Origin: Amblyomma americanum
Taxonomy: Eukaryota; Arthropoda; Arachnida; Ixodida; Ixodidae
DNA length: 64,000 bases
Assembly: GCF_052857255.1 (NCBI RefSeq)
Contig: NC_135505.1
Location: 26,737,999-26,801,998 of the forward strand
Reading direction: 5' to 3'
The position numbers and the translations under genes were made by a program. The notes under the pieces were generated by a model, which was not told the origin of the DNA, made no database searches, and worked only from the letters and a program-made list of their open reading frames with translations. Positions 42,894 through 54,125 of this stretch are shown in pieces. Position 1 is the first letter of the stretch; each line of letters starts with the position of its first letter.

Positions 42894-43226
42894 TGCCTTC
42901 CTTCCCTCGGCGCCTCGGGATACTGGGGATAAATTCACGCCTCGATGCCTCGGATATCTCGGGTAGTGTGGCTTATCTCGGGGGACTCTCGGGACGCTTT
43001 AAGGCTCAGCTTGGCTCGTCTTGTCTGTTTGGATCAAATCTCGTGAGGTGCTGAAAAAAAAATCTTGGCTTGGCTCGTCTTGTCTGTTTCGAACAAATCT
43101 CGTGAGGCGCTCGCGTTACACGTGACTTTGCGATATTCCGGTAAATTCGACGGCAGACCTCATACGTCTGCGGAGTGCGTCTCAAACGCCTGGACGCTCC
43201 GGTAAAGTGCGCGCACGCGCAGTAGG
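42894..43226 (-). promoter_or_regulatory. Subterminal region upstream of the Myb-like gene
   Basis: Between the Myb-like start and the right inverted repeat. Six CTCGG copies (four CTCGGG) lie within 42906-42993. A 42-bp direct repeat starting TTGGCTCGTCTTGTCTGTTT occurs at 43011-43052 and 43070-43111. Such subterminal repeats may be binding sites for the transposon proteins and may act as the promoter. Confidence 0.55.
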
Positions 43227-43284
43227 CATCCGGTAGTACGGTATACGTCTCCGGTAATACGCCTACGGCATTCAAAAAACGTCT
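43227..43284 (-). repeat. Harbinger right terminal inverted repeat
   Basis: Inverted partner of 28185-28242. The 23-bp core at 43239-43261 is an exact complement and the end is AAAAAACGTCT. AAT at 43285-43287 repeats the left flank. Confidence 0.85.
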
Positions 43285-43329
43285 AATGCCTCTTCAAAAA
43301 CGCAATTCTTGCTGAGGCTTAAATAGCAA

Positions 43330-43522
43330 CTTGAAAAAAAGTACAGTCACAAAAGACAAGGGACAAGAAAAGGAGTGTACACGCCACAACGACTGGACTG
43401 TCAACTGTGACAGTTGACAGTCCAGTCGTTGTGGCGTGTACACTCCTTCTCTTGTCCATTGTGTTTTGTGACTGGTTGTTTCAAGCTACTATGAACCAAC
43501 TGGCCCGCATTTCAACTCTTCT
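43330..43522 (+). mobile_element. Hairpin retroposon copy B
   Basis: Long palindrome (arms about 43335-43392 and 43398-43455, almost perfect near the centre TCAACTGTGACAGTTGA) followed by a one-sided tail TACTATGAACCAACTGGCCC and an ATTTCAACTCTT end. It is flanked by GCTTAAATAGCAA (43317) and GCTTCAATAGCAA (43523), a 13-bp duplication with one mismatch. It interrupts the Tx1-like LINE. Confidence 0.78.
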
Positions 43523-43610
43523 GCTTCAATAGCAATGTTTTTTTTTTGTTTCTTGTTTAAATAATCCCAAAACTCTAAAACTCAGCCATGAGTTTGATGG
43601 TTCAAAGGTG

Positions 43611-44417
43611 GACAAAAGCGCCTCTAGTGAATGCGGGGTTGTCTTAGAAACGTGCATGCAAATTACAGAAGTCGCAGTTAAGCGAGTAGCGAAGTACGTT
43701 TCCGCTACATTTATTCTGCGCTTGGCGCGCATCATCAAGCGGAAACCAAAGAAGACCCCTCCTCACAATGTGCCGCGCTGCTCCGACAGATGGCGCGCCA
43801 CTCGCCCGCTTCTCCCCTTGGTCTCGTTGCGTCACCTTGGCCGTGCGGGGACCGGTGCGAGGATACCTCAGTACCCTTGCGTATAAGTTTTCTCGTTCTC
43901 TCCCCTTCCAACTTTCAGCGTGCGTCACAAGGCGGCTACCTTGTGCGTCACCCCAACCCTCGTGTTTAGGCGACGCGGCTGCTCTTTCCGCTCACAGCGC
44001 GTTCCTAGGTGCGGCGTCCGATGCGGAACGCCTATGCCGTGATCGCTGCGCTGTAGCGCGTCTGGTGGAAAAGCGTCCCCTGCGATGTGTGCCGTGCTGC
44101 TGGCGAGGAGTCATGCGTCTGCTTGGTGCTCCCAAGCGAGATAAGGACGTTTCGATCGGGGCATTAGCCCCGTGACCGCGTCCGCATTCATGGCGCGTCA
44201 TTGTGTGATTCAAGAGCATGCCGAGCGAATCAGTGGGCGGTGCCAACGGGGTGCGATACCTCTATCGCTTTCCTCTCTTAAAGGCGAAGCTTAAGCGTCC
44301 TCCAACTTTTTTGCTTTTGCTGTGCAGGACGTCAACGACTAATGCTAAAATTATCTACCTTCTAAAGTACTGATCAGCGCGCTAACCTTCTTTAAAAGTC
44401 GCTCCCCATCAGAAGTC
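43611..44417. other. No gene recognised
   Basis: GC-rich in 43760-44250 with overlapping ORFs on both strands but no motifs. TCTTAAAGGCGAAGCTTAAG near 44276 resembles a recurrent tick repeat from memory; not verified. Confidence 0.4.
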
Positions 44418-44960
44418 TTAAAGGAGTATAGACACCTAAATTTTTGGTGCTCGTTTTCTTTTTGTTATAATGCGTAAGGGATCATTATACATTGATTACC
44501 ACCTGGTATTCTCTCTACAACCTCAAAATAACTTAAAATCGCATTTATTTCTCGTGCTCTTTCGGTTTCAAGAGCCGAATGAGGACTATATGACTTCAAC
44601 GTGTACTTACAGGTCACGTTAGACATAAAAAAACTGCGATATAATCGCTGCTTCCTCATTCGTTGTCATTCAGGCTCTCGAGAAAAACTGGCTTCAGCAC
44701 TGCAGTGAATTAAAACGATGACGCAGCGATTTCATGGACACTTTTCCATGCCTCATTTGACACAAAAGCACTCTTCGACAACACAGCCATCCTTCGGCTG
44801 TTGAAACCGAAACGGAAAAAGCATGACAGAAAAAGTTCCATTATAAATTATTTAGCGGTCGTTGGCGAATATCACATAGTGATTCATGCGCAGTAATGTC
44901 TTCCGCATCATTGTAGAGAAGAAAACATGTTACCAAAGTTAGGTGTCTATACTCCTTTAA
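44418..44960. mobile_element. MITE with perfect 22-bp inverted repeats and TTAA ends
   Basis: 44418-44439 and 44939-44960 are exact inverted copies (outer TTAAAGGAGTATAGACACC). The 543-bp element is AT-rich with no intact transposase. The TTAA at both outer ends could be a piggyBac-type target duplication, or TA within it a mariner-type one. Confidence 0.85.
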
Positions 44961-47599
44961 ATATTGAGCTTTCATACCTAGTTGCTATAACATTCGTCGT
45001 TCCATAAAACTCGATTCCTGCCCCTGTCTGCTTTAATCCAGACCGTTTATAATTAACAAGACAGTTGCGCGCATTGCTTTTATTCCATCCAAGGCTCGTA
45101 TTCAGCGGATTTCTCTTGTTACAGCCGGAACTCACACTTTCGACAGTAGGGTGTTTATTTTTGTTCTTTCTTAACCCTTACAAGAATTTCTACCTAGTTT
45201 TAATTAAACACTTATTGACTTTTGGCTATAAAATATTTTGCGATACAATTCAGAGCTCATATACTTTTTCTGTTGAGTTACAATTTGAAATTGGCCACCG
45301 TATTTGAATTGACTGCTTATTAACTCGATAGATCCAAATTGAGATTTTATCTACTAGCAATACGCCTTTTACTGACTGTTTATAAACCTGCAGTCCACAT
45401 TTAATTCCATGTCTATTAACACTTAATTCATAATTGCCTGTAAGTTTACATTTAATTGACTGGTTTATTACTTGCCATCCTTATATATTGATCTGCTGTT
45501 CACATTTCATTGTCTGATTATTGAAAGCTCTAAATGCATCCAGTCGAGAGTTTATTGGGTGTTTATTACCTTGCCACAGTGTTCCAAGCTGTATATATAG
45601 TGCATCCATTTTGAGCATGTGGTGGTCTTAAAATTGCAAGACTGTGATATGTGATACTCTTGCACAAAAGAAAATTTGCATTTATCGTGTCTGGTGTTCC
45701 AAGACCGGTATTTCAGACATGGTTCTTTGACGTGGTGTAGTGTGTTCTCATCTGGCGTGGCCCGGCCGGCTCATACCAGCTCTGGCGTGCTTGTGTTTCC
45801 TGTTTCCTGGTGTGGTCGGTGTACCATTCCGGTGATATCTAAGAAAGGAAGCATCCAGAAAGAAATTTATTACCTAATTTTCTTTAAAAAAATGCTCAAT
45901 GTTAGGACATACTATCGTGAACAAAATCAAGAGACCTCCACAAGTGTATACTAAAATGTGCGAGATTGCATACGGGCCTCGGTCTCAACGACAGGATTGC
46001 TTCACCAGGCGGCACCCGCATGCATTTTGACACAGTTCGTTACGCGCTCACAGGGGTCTCTTAATTTTGAGCACTATAATAGACAGGAGCATGCACGTAA
46101 TTACGTGATTCGTGTTCTTGCCAAGCATGAAGAGCAAGCACGTATTGAAAGAATAAAAACGTTCATATTTGCCCAAGAACACCGTTGGGTTTATTGGCAG
46201 GCGAAAGCAGCAGTTGAGTCACTCTGGAGGCCGCTTGCGTCATAGCGTGCATCTTTTCCTAGAAAGTGAATTATCTTTCATTGCCTTGATGGCGACTTGA
46301 ATCCAGCTGTGTGTAGTCACAGTGCCTGAAGATTAAGAGACAAAAATTATGTTTATTATGAACTACACCACTATATTGATCACTGTACGAAGGTAAATAG
46401 CAAGCGCTGCCATTAAATTTAGCGCTGTGGTGCAAACATGTACTCCACACTCAATATGGCTGAACCGATTAAATATAATTATGAACAGATTGAGCCTTCT
46501 GCCTTATAGTAAATCAATGCTTCTCAAATAGTGCACTAAACTTAATTTCAGTGTGTTTTTATTGCATTCGCAGCTAATTTCACATATTTACACGCTCTCA
46601 ATGCTTCGCGAACTGAGCTTTTGCCATATTCATGATGTTGCAACTCATATTGCAAGCTTTTCGAGACAATGACAAACAATCTAGCATATCTTGCAATTTC
46701 ATTCACTACCAGGCCCACAGATTATAATGGTTTGTAACCTGCAGAAATAAATTGAACACATAGAAAAACAGCTGCAGGACACTGATTTTGGGAGAAATTA
46801 CAGAAATGATTAGAAGACGCTCATAAGGATGTTCACAAATCGATATATGCTGCAGTTCGTGTTAAAACAGATCTCATAAGAGTACATTTCATGGCGAAAA
46901 AATCCATGACCTGACACTTTTTGCATCTCCAGAGGGTACTGAACAGTAAAGCGCTGGCTGGCTGTTTCTATTAGAAGACCATTCTTCGTCATTGCTATTT
47001 TGGCAGAGAAGCATAAAGAGTTGACTAGAGGAATGTGGAAGTAAAGATGTGCAAATTTATATCAAACATTGTGCCCACACAAACCAACAAGGCTAGGACG
47101 TTAAGCAGTGAAAAAGAAACTTTGCCTCTGTGCAACTGAATGAACATTCAACAAACTGCTTTGAATCCTGGCACTCAGAAAACCACAGCAGATGTACAAA
47201 CCAAAGCTGGCAGATTATTTTTACGATGAGTATATGCAAACCAAATGTGTCTGAGAACACCAGTTTTGTTTACGTATAGCCTGTTGTTCACATCAAGATC
47301 ATCTGGGGCAGGTCATTGCATAGTACCTGCAGGAACTTGCACACATACAAAACCTCACAACAGACTACGATTACTGGGCATTATTCGCTATGGTGCCTGG
47401 CACTCCATGCCTTGCGGCAAGATGCACTTCTGTTGGTCAATCCATGTGTTAAGGCTTGAGTTATAAAAAAAATGTCAGTGGACTACAACTTATGTGAATA
47501 ACCTTAACAAGGTGCTTTACTGGTTCTGAGCAGGCAGATCACTTGCAGGAGGCACATCCTGCAGCAAGTCAGATAGTAAAACTGCAAATTGTGTCGCTT
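44961..47599. other. No gene recognised
   Basis: AT-rich. One 95-codon ORF (45958-46245, containing YNRQEHARNYVIRVLAKH) matches nothing I know and has no support. No repeats recognised. Confidence 0.45.
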
Positions 47600-47695
47600 T
47601 GGGACCCCGGAGTGGAACACCCCGGATTAATTTAGACCACCGACGGTTCTTTAACCTGCGCCGATTTCGCATGGCAGACAGGCGCCTTTTCCGAA
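47600..47695 (-). mobile_element. Degraded Ruka-type SINE fragment
   Basis: ATTAATTTAGACCACC, GGTTCTTTAACCTGCGC and CAGACAGGCGCC follow, in order and on the minus strand, the SINE body seen at 41094. Diverged and incomplete. Confidence 0.5.
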
Positions 47696-50295
47696 GCAGC
47701 CGTTTTTACTGCCATGCTAAGTACATGACGCAAAAGTAGCGTTACCAATACCTCTCCCACCATGCAGCGCTTCCAGCTAATTCTCTACAGAACCACGCTG
47801 GGACATCCCTGCTAAGTGTAGCACAAAGTGGACAAGACATGGTGTCATATTTAATAGCATAAACTATTTTACGAAGCGTGCAGCAGAACTAGCTATACTC
47901 GCAACAGTTTATTGTGGGTTTGCAGCCAAGGTAGGCAGGAAAGGGAAGGAGGCGCACATTTGTCCACGAACTGTGGGGGATTGGTTGGAGATGGTGCAGG
48001 CTGGCGAAAGCTGAGATAGGTCACTCCCCATGACAATGGAACAAAAACCTGTCCCTCTTCTTGCCTGCCTAGCCACAAAAAGCTCTCCTGAAGTATAGTA
48101 AGCATTGGCTCGAGCACACCAATGCTTGAGTAAAACCTAGCCGCAAATTTTTTGACATGTTAGCTCAAGTAGCCCAAGGTGATTAGAACATGAATGGCAA
48201 CAATGCATGCATAAGAGCTAGATAATAGGTCAGCCAACATTCATTTCAAGCTAATTTTCGTGTGAAATACTCTTAGTGATAGCTACAAGTTGTATCGCTT
48301 ACTAATTTTTGCCGTAGATTAAGTGGAGACAACTGGAGGATTAAAAGAAGAGGGCCAAAGTGGCATTACCTATGAATGCCGACACTGAATCAGAATCCCT
48401 TCGGTCTCAACAATTCTAAAATTCCAAGCTTCACAGCACATGACTGCCAAGTCTTCTTTCTAAAGTATGACAGCTAAGTATTGATGAAAATTGTTAATTT
48501 CTGGATAATTCTACTGCTCATGCGCTGCCCCATATCTCTCAGAGCCTCATCACATAGGCTTTTTTTTTCAATTCAATTCAATTCTTTTATATTTGCAGAA
48601 ATAATGGAATATATCCTTCACACGAAGGATATATTCCTTAAATATATATTCCCCAAATATATTCCATAAATATATTATCCTTCACACGACCTACCTATTG
48701 TGCCCATGAACTAACCCCCTTGCAGAAACCTTCACATGGTGACATACCTACAATGAATCAGTCACTAGCTCTCATCCCGTATGTTTGTCATCGTTTGTCT
48801 TGTGCTTCCTAATAAACCGCTAACAAAACCTGACTTGCAATGCTCGAATACATTGAAGGAGTGAATATATACTTCTGTGCGAAATCTAGCTAAAACCAGT
48901 AATTACCTGTGAGTGCACCCATTTTCACTTGATTGAGCGCCTTCTGCATGGCCTTTTCCTAGCGTTCCAATGTCACCCCCCTGAGGAGTTGCCAATGAAG
49001 CTGCGTTGCGCCACTGATTCTCTTGTCCAGACCATTTCTTGAGAAATACTGCATCTTTTGGGATTCCGTCCAGGGTGTGTATATGGACTTCTCCATCTTC
49101 AAATAATAAATGAACACACCTACATGAAAAAGAATATATGCATAAAATCTAGATGCTATATTGACAGTAAGAAATGAAACTAATGGCATTTCTTGATTGC
49201 ATAGTGTCGTATGGAAATACGTTTTAATGCCTGTTAATGAGAAGTAAAAAATAATGTAGTAATTTTAAATCAACACAAAACTTACCCCTTTATATTGACC
49301 GAGTCATGGAATAGCATTAGGCTATGGTAGCAGAGAAAATACAGAAGGTTACTGCATGCTTTGCCTTTTTATGTTTGCAGCTCTAACTTTACAAATCCTT
49401 TAGAAAATGACTTCAAACTTATGAAAATCCCAGATTAGTGTGTGTAATACCAAAGACTCCAAAATAAAATAGAATGCAACAGTACGAGCACTGTCTGTGT
49501 TTCACACGGGAGGCTGTGCCTGCTAAGAGCAATTCTGTAATTCCAGCTCTTCAAGATGCCCTTATCAAGGAAGGCACGAATGCTGCTTAACCTGCAGTAA
49601 TGTAAAATGTCCTCAAAATGCCGGCCATTTCTGCATATTTGAGCAGTCCGAAATGAATGGAACTTCATGTGACAGCAATCATTGAGCTATCAATACAAGC
49701 AAACAACTTGGTGCCTCCTTAAGCAGAAGCAAAAAACGTGGGAACTTAAAAGTCAATTTAAAACTGATAACATTTAGGCACGGGTTTGTATGATCGCTCA
49801 CATTTATGCCTCCGGTTACCTGCATTTTCCGCACACATTTCTTTGAAGAAAAGTTTTTAGGCAAGGCGATTTGGTTCTCAGGCATAACAGCATACAGATT
49901 AGTTCACAACGAACAGCACACAAGCACAGCTGCTGGACTCGCAACTGTTTCCTTGTACGAAACCACAACGGAATACATAGCCTGTGCTATTCATAGCCAG
50001 AAATATAAAATAGAAATGAATCTTAAGCAAGAAAAATGAGACAAATGCTGCTTAACACATTATATGATATCATAGTACATGCTATAATGAAGTAGTTAAA
50101 TTAGTCACTTTGCAACTGATAACACTGAGACGTGAAATAGCTAAAAAAATTTAAATGTGATAAAGCAGGAACCGTAACCCAAACTAACAACACACTAGTA
50201 GACAGAGGAAGTAGAAACACTAATGCAATAACCAGCACTACAACGCACTGGCCTTCAGAACAAAACATGATGGCCTTAGTCACGTCAAGATGCAG
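47696..50295. other. No gene recognised
   Basis: No motif-bearing ORF. A small AT-rich palindrome lies around 48606-48645 (GGAATATATCCTTC and complement). Confidence 0.45.
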
Positions 50296-50492
50296 TAGTT
50301 GTTGGGCTGTTGGTAAGCCATGATCTAAGAGGAACCATCGCTAAAAGGGCAACGGAAAAGATAGAAGGAGGACGACACGGACAGAGGCACTGAACTTCCA
50401 CCTTTTAGTGCAAGTTTAAAGTTCAGCGCCTCTCTCTGTGCCGTGCTCCTTCTATCTTGTCCATTTTACTTTTAGCGCTGGTTCTTCTGAGA
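50296..50492 (-). mobile_element. Hairpin retroposon copy C
   Basis: Inverted arms at about 50330-50398 and 50420-50488, sharing GATAGAAGGAG, AGCGCTAAAAG-like ends and CTGAACTT, with a loop of about 20 bases. The one-sided tail lies on the left (complement reads CATGGCTTACCAACAGCCCA), so this copy points to the minus strand. TCAAGATGCAG (50285) and TCAAGACTCAG (50493) may be the target duplication (two mismatches). Confidence 0.68.
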
Positions 50493-50503
50493 TCAAGACT
50501 CAG

Positions 50504-51210
50504 AGCCATGCAAAACAAGGCAGTTTCTTAGCGTGGCAGAAGCACACACAGACTCTAGTGCTTCTAAAAACATGTGCATGTTACAAGTGAAGTCAAATGA
50601 TTCGTTATTGCTATGCCATTTTTCACTGCGACCATTGCCGCTAGGTGCATGAGAAAAAGAGGTAATATTCTTGCATGTTTTTTTGTGTTTGCTTTTCTTT
50701 GTATTTGGCTGTATTCTATATCTGACTGTGTGCAATACAACCCACGAATTATGGAAAACACATATATTCCTTGTGGAATATATGTGTATTAGTGCAAGTA
50801 TACTCACTGAAAAAGTAAAAAATGCACCAAATCTCGCTGAGGGAACGTTTTGAGTTGAATATGCTGAGTGATGCAAAAATGACTACTTAGCATGCACCCT
50901 TTTCCATTTACCACTTTCATCTTTTCTGTGCATAGACTGTGTGAACAGTACACAGTACTTATTTAGCACTCTGATCCGGTGGCAGTACAAATATAGTAAA
51001 TACAGTGAGAGGCTATACATTGCAGCCAGATTAATATTTGCCCTTTACGAGAGAAACTGTCAGAAAAGCGGGTCTGAGTAAGACTCACAGTTCAATTACT
51101 TCTTTGCCTGTACTATAATGCCTTTCATCTTTTGCGCCTCAAGTGAAATCAGATGCCTTTGTTCAGTGCCATGTGACACTGACCTTAAAGCAGAAGGATG
51201 ACAGAGTTAT
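50504..51210. other. No gene recognised
   Basis: AT-rich flank of the LTR element. A perfect small palindrome CACATATATTCC/GGAATATATGTG lies at about 50760-50787. Confidence 0.45.
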
Positions 51211-51215
51211 CCTAC
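51211..51215. repeat. LTR element target duplication, left (CCTAC)
   Basis: CCTAC next to the LTR TGTCA end; the same CCTAC is at 58326-58330 next to the TGACA end. Five-bp duplications are usual for Ty3/gypsy. Confidence 0.88.
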
Positions 51216-52334
51216 TGTCAAGATATCGTGGGCGGCTGTGGTGTTGGTTGGCGCCGAAGTTACAATTAATCGGGCCAACCTGCCCACCACTGCACTCTCC
51301 GTAAGTTCGGAGGGGGAGGAGCGACAAACTTCTCCACCCCGCGTGCGAAAGATTGTGATTCGACTGCTGACCGGCGATAGGGGCCACGCCTGATTAGTCG
51401 TTGACCGGAGGCATGAGGCGTAGGCAAGTTCCGTAGCGAAATAATTTAATTAGGCAAACAACAACCAAGTATTACAATATGCCCGACAAGGTAACGCCGT
51501 ACACTGACGTGACGCAAATAACAGAAGCACCAATTGAACACCTTAACACAACAATTAACACAAAGAAAGAAACATCGGGGCGATTGCTACACAAAAATGT
51601 TACGAGACGGAAATACAGTACAAAGGATTACAACGAGAAACACAGAAAGCAAAAAATACAAAGATAAAACAGTTGAAGTGAGTGGTGAGAAACGATGGCT
51701 TAGCTGCGGAGTGGCAAGTTCCGGTCGCAGGGAGCGTCGGGCTGCGGTTGCTCGTCGAGGGGCTGACGAACTTGGGCCTCGCGTCTTCGGGACCACCGTC
51801 GCCGCGCTCTACGCGTCATATCTCCGCCAAGGCTCCTTACCGACCACTTCCCTGGCTGACCTCACTCTCGACCGCACGCACTGTAATATCCAGACCAACT
51901 GCCAGCCCGGGGCGTTCCCGTCGCCCCCTTCGCATGGCAATGAATGAAAAAAAAAACAACGCAGGGAAAAAAAAAGGGCTCTTCAGGAGCCACGCACAGA
52001 GGAATGCAGCTCCTAAAAAGAAAAAAAAGAACACATGAAGGAATGTCGAAAGAATTCGGCACAATGCATTAATCCCACGAGGAGTCATTGGGGGCCGCGA
52101 AGAGTGCCGGGGCATTCAATCCGCTTCTGCTGTTCCCAACACGTGCAAGCGCTTGCCACCTGTATGGCAACAATACTAGGAGGGGGGGGAGTAGTTTTGA
52201 GTGACCCCTACAGCGCTATGGTGAGAATGCCGTTCCCCCGCGGGGAGGGGGAAATAGTCGTTGACGCCGCTCCGCGACATGTTTCTGGGAAACAAAGGTC
52301 AAAGCTGGACAGGGCAGGCACGAACTTTGTGACA
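51216..52334 (-). repeat. LTR (3' LTR of the minus-strand element)
   Basis: 1119 bp, nearly identical to 57189-58325. It ends TGTCA (left) and TGACA (right). It contains no conserved ORF; the Phe-rich ORFs come from A-runs near 51945-52030. Confidence 0.93.
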
Positions 52335-52754
52335 CAATTCCACGAAAAGAATGATATTCTCAATAACATTCACAAACAAAACACAAATTTCGTGCATGCA
52401 CACACGCTCCTGGCGGACAAGCCACCTCAGATGAAAGACGGGCCCATCACTGTCACCAGCGCGCACCACCTCATCGTATCACCAGTTTTCCACGAAGGCT
52501 CGCAGGATAGCGCACCGACACACGCCTCACGCACTGCCACACCTCACGCACTCACGTCCCAGTTAATCAAAACAGTTCGACACTGCACATTCGGTTGTAA
52601 CAGTCCAACACTGAAACACGACCATACGCAAACATCTTGCGCTGCATAGCATTTCAAATCACTACCAACAATGCGCAAAATAACACTAAAAAGAAATTTC
52701 TAGCTAAGAGTGAAACTGGGCCGTCGCAACCCGTTTAGTTCACCCCATGGCTAT
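52335..52754 (-). other. 3' non-coding region of the LTR element
   Basis: 420 bp between the RNase H stop and the 3' LTR. No envelope gene. No convincing polypurine tract was identified directly next to the LTR. Confidence 0.55.
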
Positions 52755-54125
52755 TCACACCCGGCTGAGGTAGTCTGCGCCGACGTTATCTATTCCCTTA
52801 ATGCTCTCGACCCCGAGGTCGTACTCCTTTAGGAGCAGCGCCCAGCGAAGCAGCCGTGAATTCATGAACTGAGCCTCGTTCCGATATTTCAGTGGCTGAT
52901 GATCTGTCTGGACGGTGAATCGTTTGCCGTAGAGGTAGAAACTGAAGCGCTTGATAGCCCATACAATGGCCAAGCACTCCTTCTCAACTGCTGGGTACGC
53001 CTTCTGTCTGGGAAATAGCTTGCAACTCGCGTACGCGACGGGATGCAGAAGTCCGTCTTTTTCCTGCAACAGTACTGCCCCAACCCCTTGATCTGAGGCG
53101 TCGGTACGCAGTACAAATGGCGTGCTGAAATCCGCAACCTGTAGGATGGGGGCCTCTGAGAGCAGTTGTTTCAGGCTGTTAATGGCTTGTTCTTCGTTAT
53201 CCCCCCACCTAACGCTGTTTGGTGCGAGTTTTTTGGTCAGGTCTGTCAGAGGTGCGGCAACAGTTGCGTAACTCGGGATGAATTCACGATAGTATCCCGC
53301 TACGCCCAAAAAGGCTCGTACTTGGCGTTTGGTTATCGTTCGTGGGGCTTGGCGGATCCTGTTCAGTGTTGATTCCATCGGGCCAAGGGTCCCCTTTCCA
53401 ATCGTGTGACCGAGAAAACACAGTTTATCGACGCCGAGTTCGCATTTCTTCGGGTGTAGGGTCATCCCGGCCTCCCGGATTAGCGTGAGAACCTGCTCCA
53501 GTGACTTGACATGGTCCTCCCACGACTCGGTCGCTACGAGCAGGTCGTCGTAGTAATGATAGACGTTGTCTATCCCGTCTAGGAGCTTCCTCATCAGTTT
53601 AGCAAAGACGGCTGGGCCGGTCTTGATGCTGAAAGGCATGTTCCTGAATTGGTAAAGGCCACTGGGAGCCGAAAACGCCGTCTTTTCCCGTGAGTGATCG
53701 TCCAGGGGGACCTGCCAATAGCCCTTCGCGAGGCCCATCATAGAGAACTTTTTGCCTCCCACCTCCGCGATGAGGCAGTCGGCGCGGGGGATCGGTTCGG
53801 CGTCGGCAACCAGTACCTCATTTAATCTCCTGAAATCTACGCAAAAGCGGTTCGAACCGTCGGGCTTCTTTATCAGGACTGTTGGGGCATTATACGGTGA
53901 GCGTGACTTCTCGATCACGCCCATCCGCAGCATCGCGGCAAACTCCCTCTCAACTTCCTGACGCACTGCGAAGGGAAGCGGGTACTGCTTGACCTGGATG
54001 GGCTTGTTGGTGGTAGTGGCCAAGTTGCACACGGCCCACGTGGTGTATCCGGGCCGATCGGAAAGCAGCTCCTTATGTCGAGAAATGAGGGACTGCAGCT
54101 CCTGTGCCTGTGGTGGGGTCACTTT
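52755..54125 (-). pseudogene. LTR element reverse transcriptase and RNase H
   Basis: 455-codon frame. RT: YPLPFAVRQEVEREF, SPYNAPTVLIKKPDGSNRF, FSMMGLAKGYWQVPL, QFRNMPF, YHYYDDLLVATESW (catalytic YxDD kept), LGHTIGKG. In motif A the catalytic Asp (usual LDLxxGYWQ) is Gly, at about 53738. RNase H: LRTDASDQGVGAVL (Asp), VEKECLAIVWAI (Glu), QTDHQPLKY (Asp), ending DNVGADYLSRV. It follows the integrase in the same frame after a TAG at 54126. It would copy the RNA genome to DNA, but the motif A change predicts loss of activity. Confidence 0.9.

Larger units (their letters stand above)
28185..43284. mobile_element. PIF/Harbinger DNA transposon, 15.1 kb
   Basis: Bounded by inverted terminal repeats of about 55 bp. 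A 23-bp core is identical (28208-28230 versus 43239-43261 inverted), and the outer AGACGTTTTT ends match. It carries both genes of an autonomous PIF/Harbinger element: a DDE transposase on plus (28653-32811) and a SANT/Myb-like partner on minus (37071-42893), convergent. It has 3-bp AAT duplications and lies in a Tx1-like LINE. Much of its length is later insertions in introns and between the genes. Both genes are disabled in this copy. Confidence 0.88.
25641..43610 (-). mobile_element. Tx1-like LINE, split by a Harbinger element and a hairpin retroposon
   Basis: Minus-strand LINE whose 3' end carries AATAAAG and a run of A at 25641-25655. Coding parts are 25745-28184, 43285-43329 and 43523 to about 43610. 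The three parts read as one LINE protein when the PIF/Harbinger element (28185-43284) and the hairpin element (43330-43522) are set aside. The upstream limit is uncertain. It is 5'-truncated and carries many lesions, so it is an old host for the later insertions. Confidence 0.78.

Noticed and set aside
45958..46245. 95-codon ORF that might be a host exon
   Set aside because: No recognisable motif, no splice context and no repeat support; ORF length alone is not evidence.
47893..48117. Minus-strand ORF resembling a small protein
   Set aside because: Short, no motif, no neighbouring exon seen.
52035..52649. 204-codon plus-strand ORF in the LTR and 3' region
   Set aside because: It runs across the LTR boundary and is antisense to the element; no motif.
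52335..52754. Envelope gene in the Gmr1-like element
   Set aside because: Only 420 bp remain between RNase H and the LTR, with no long sense ORF.
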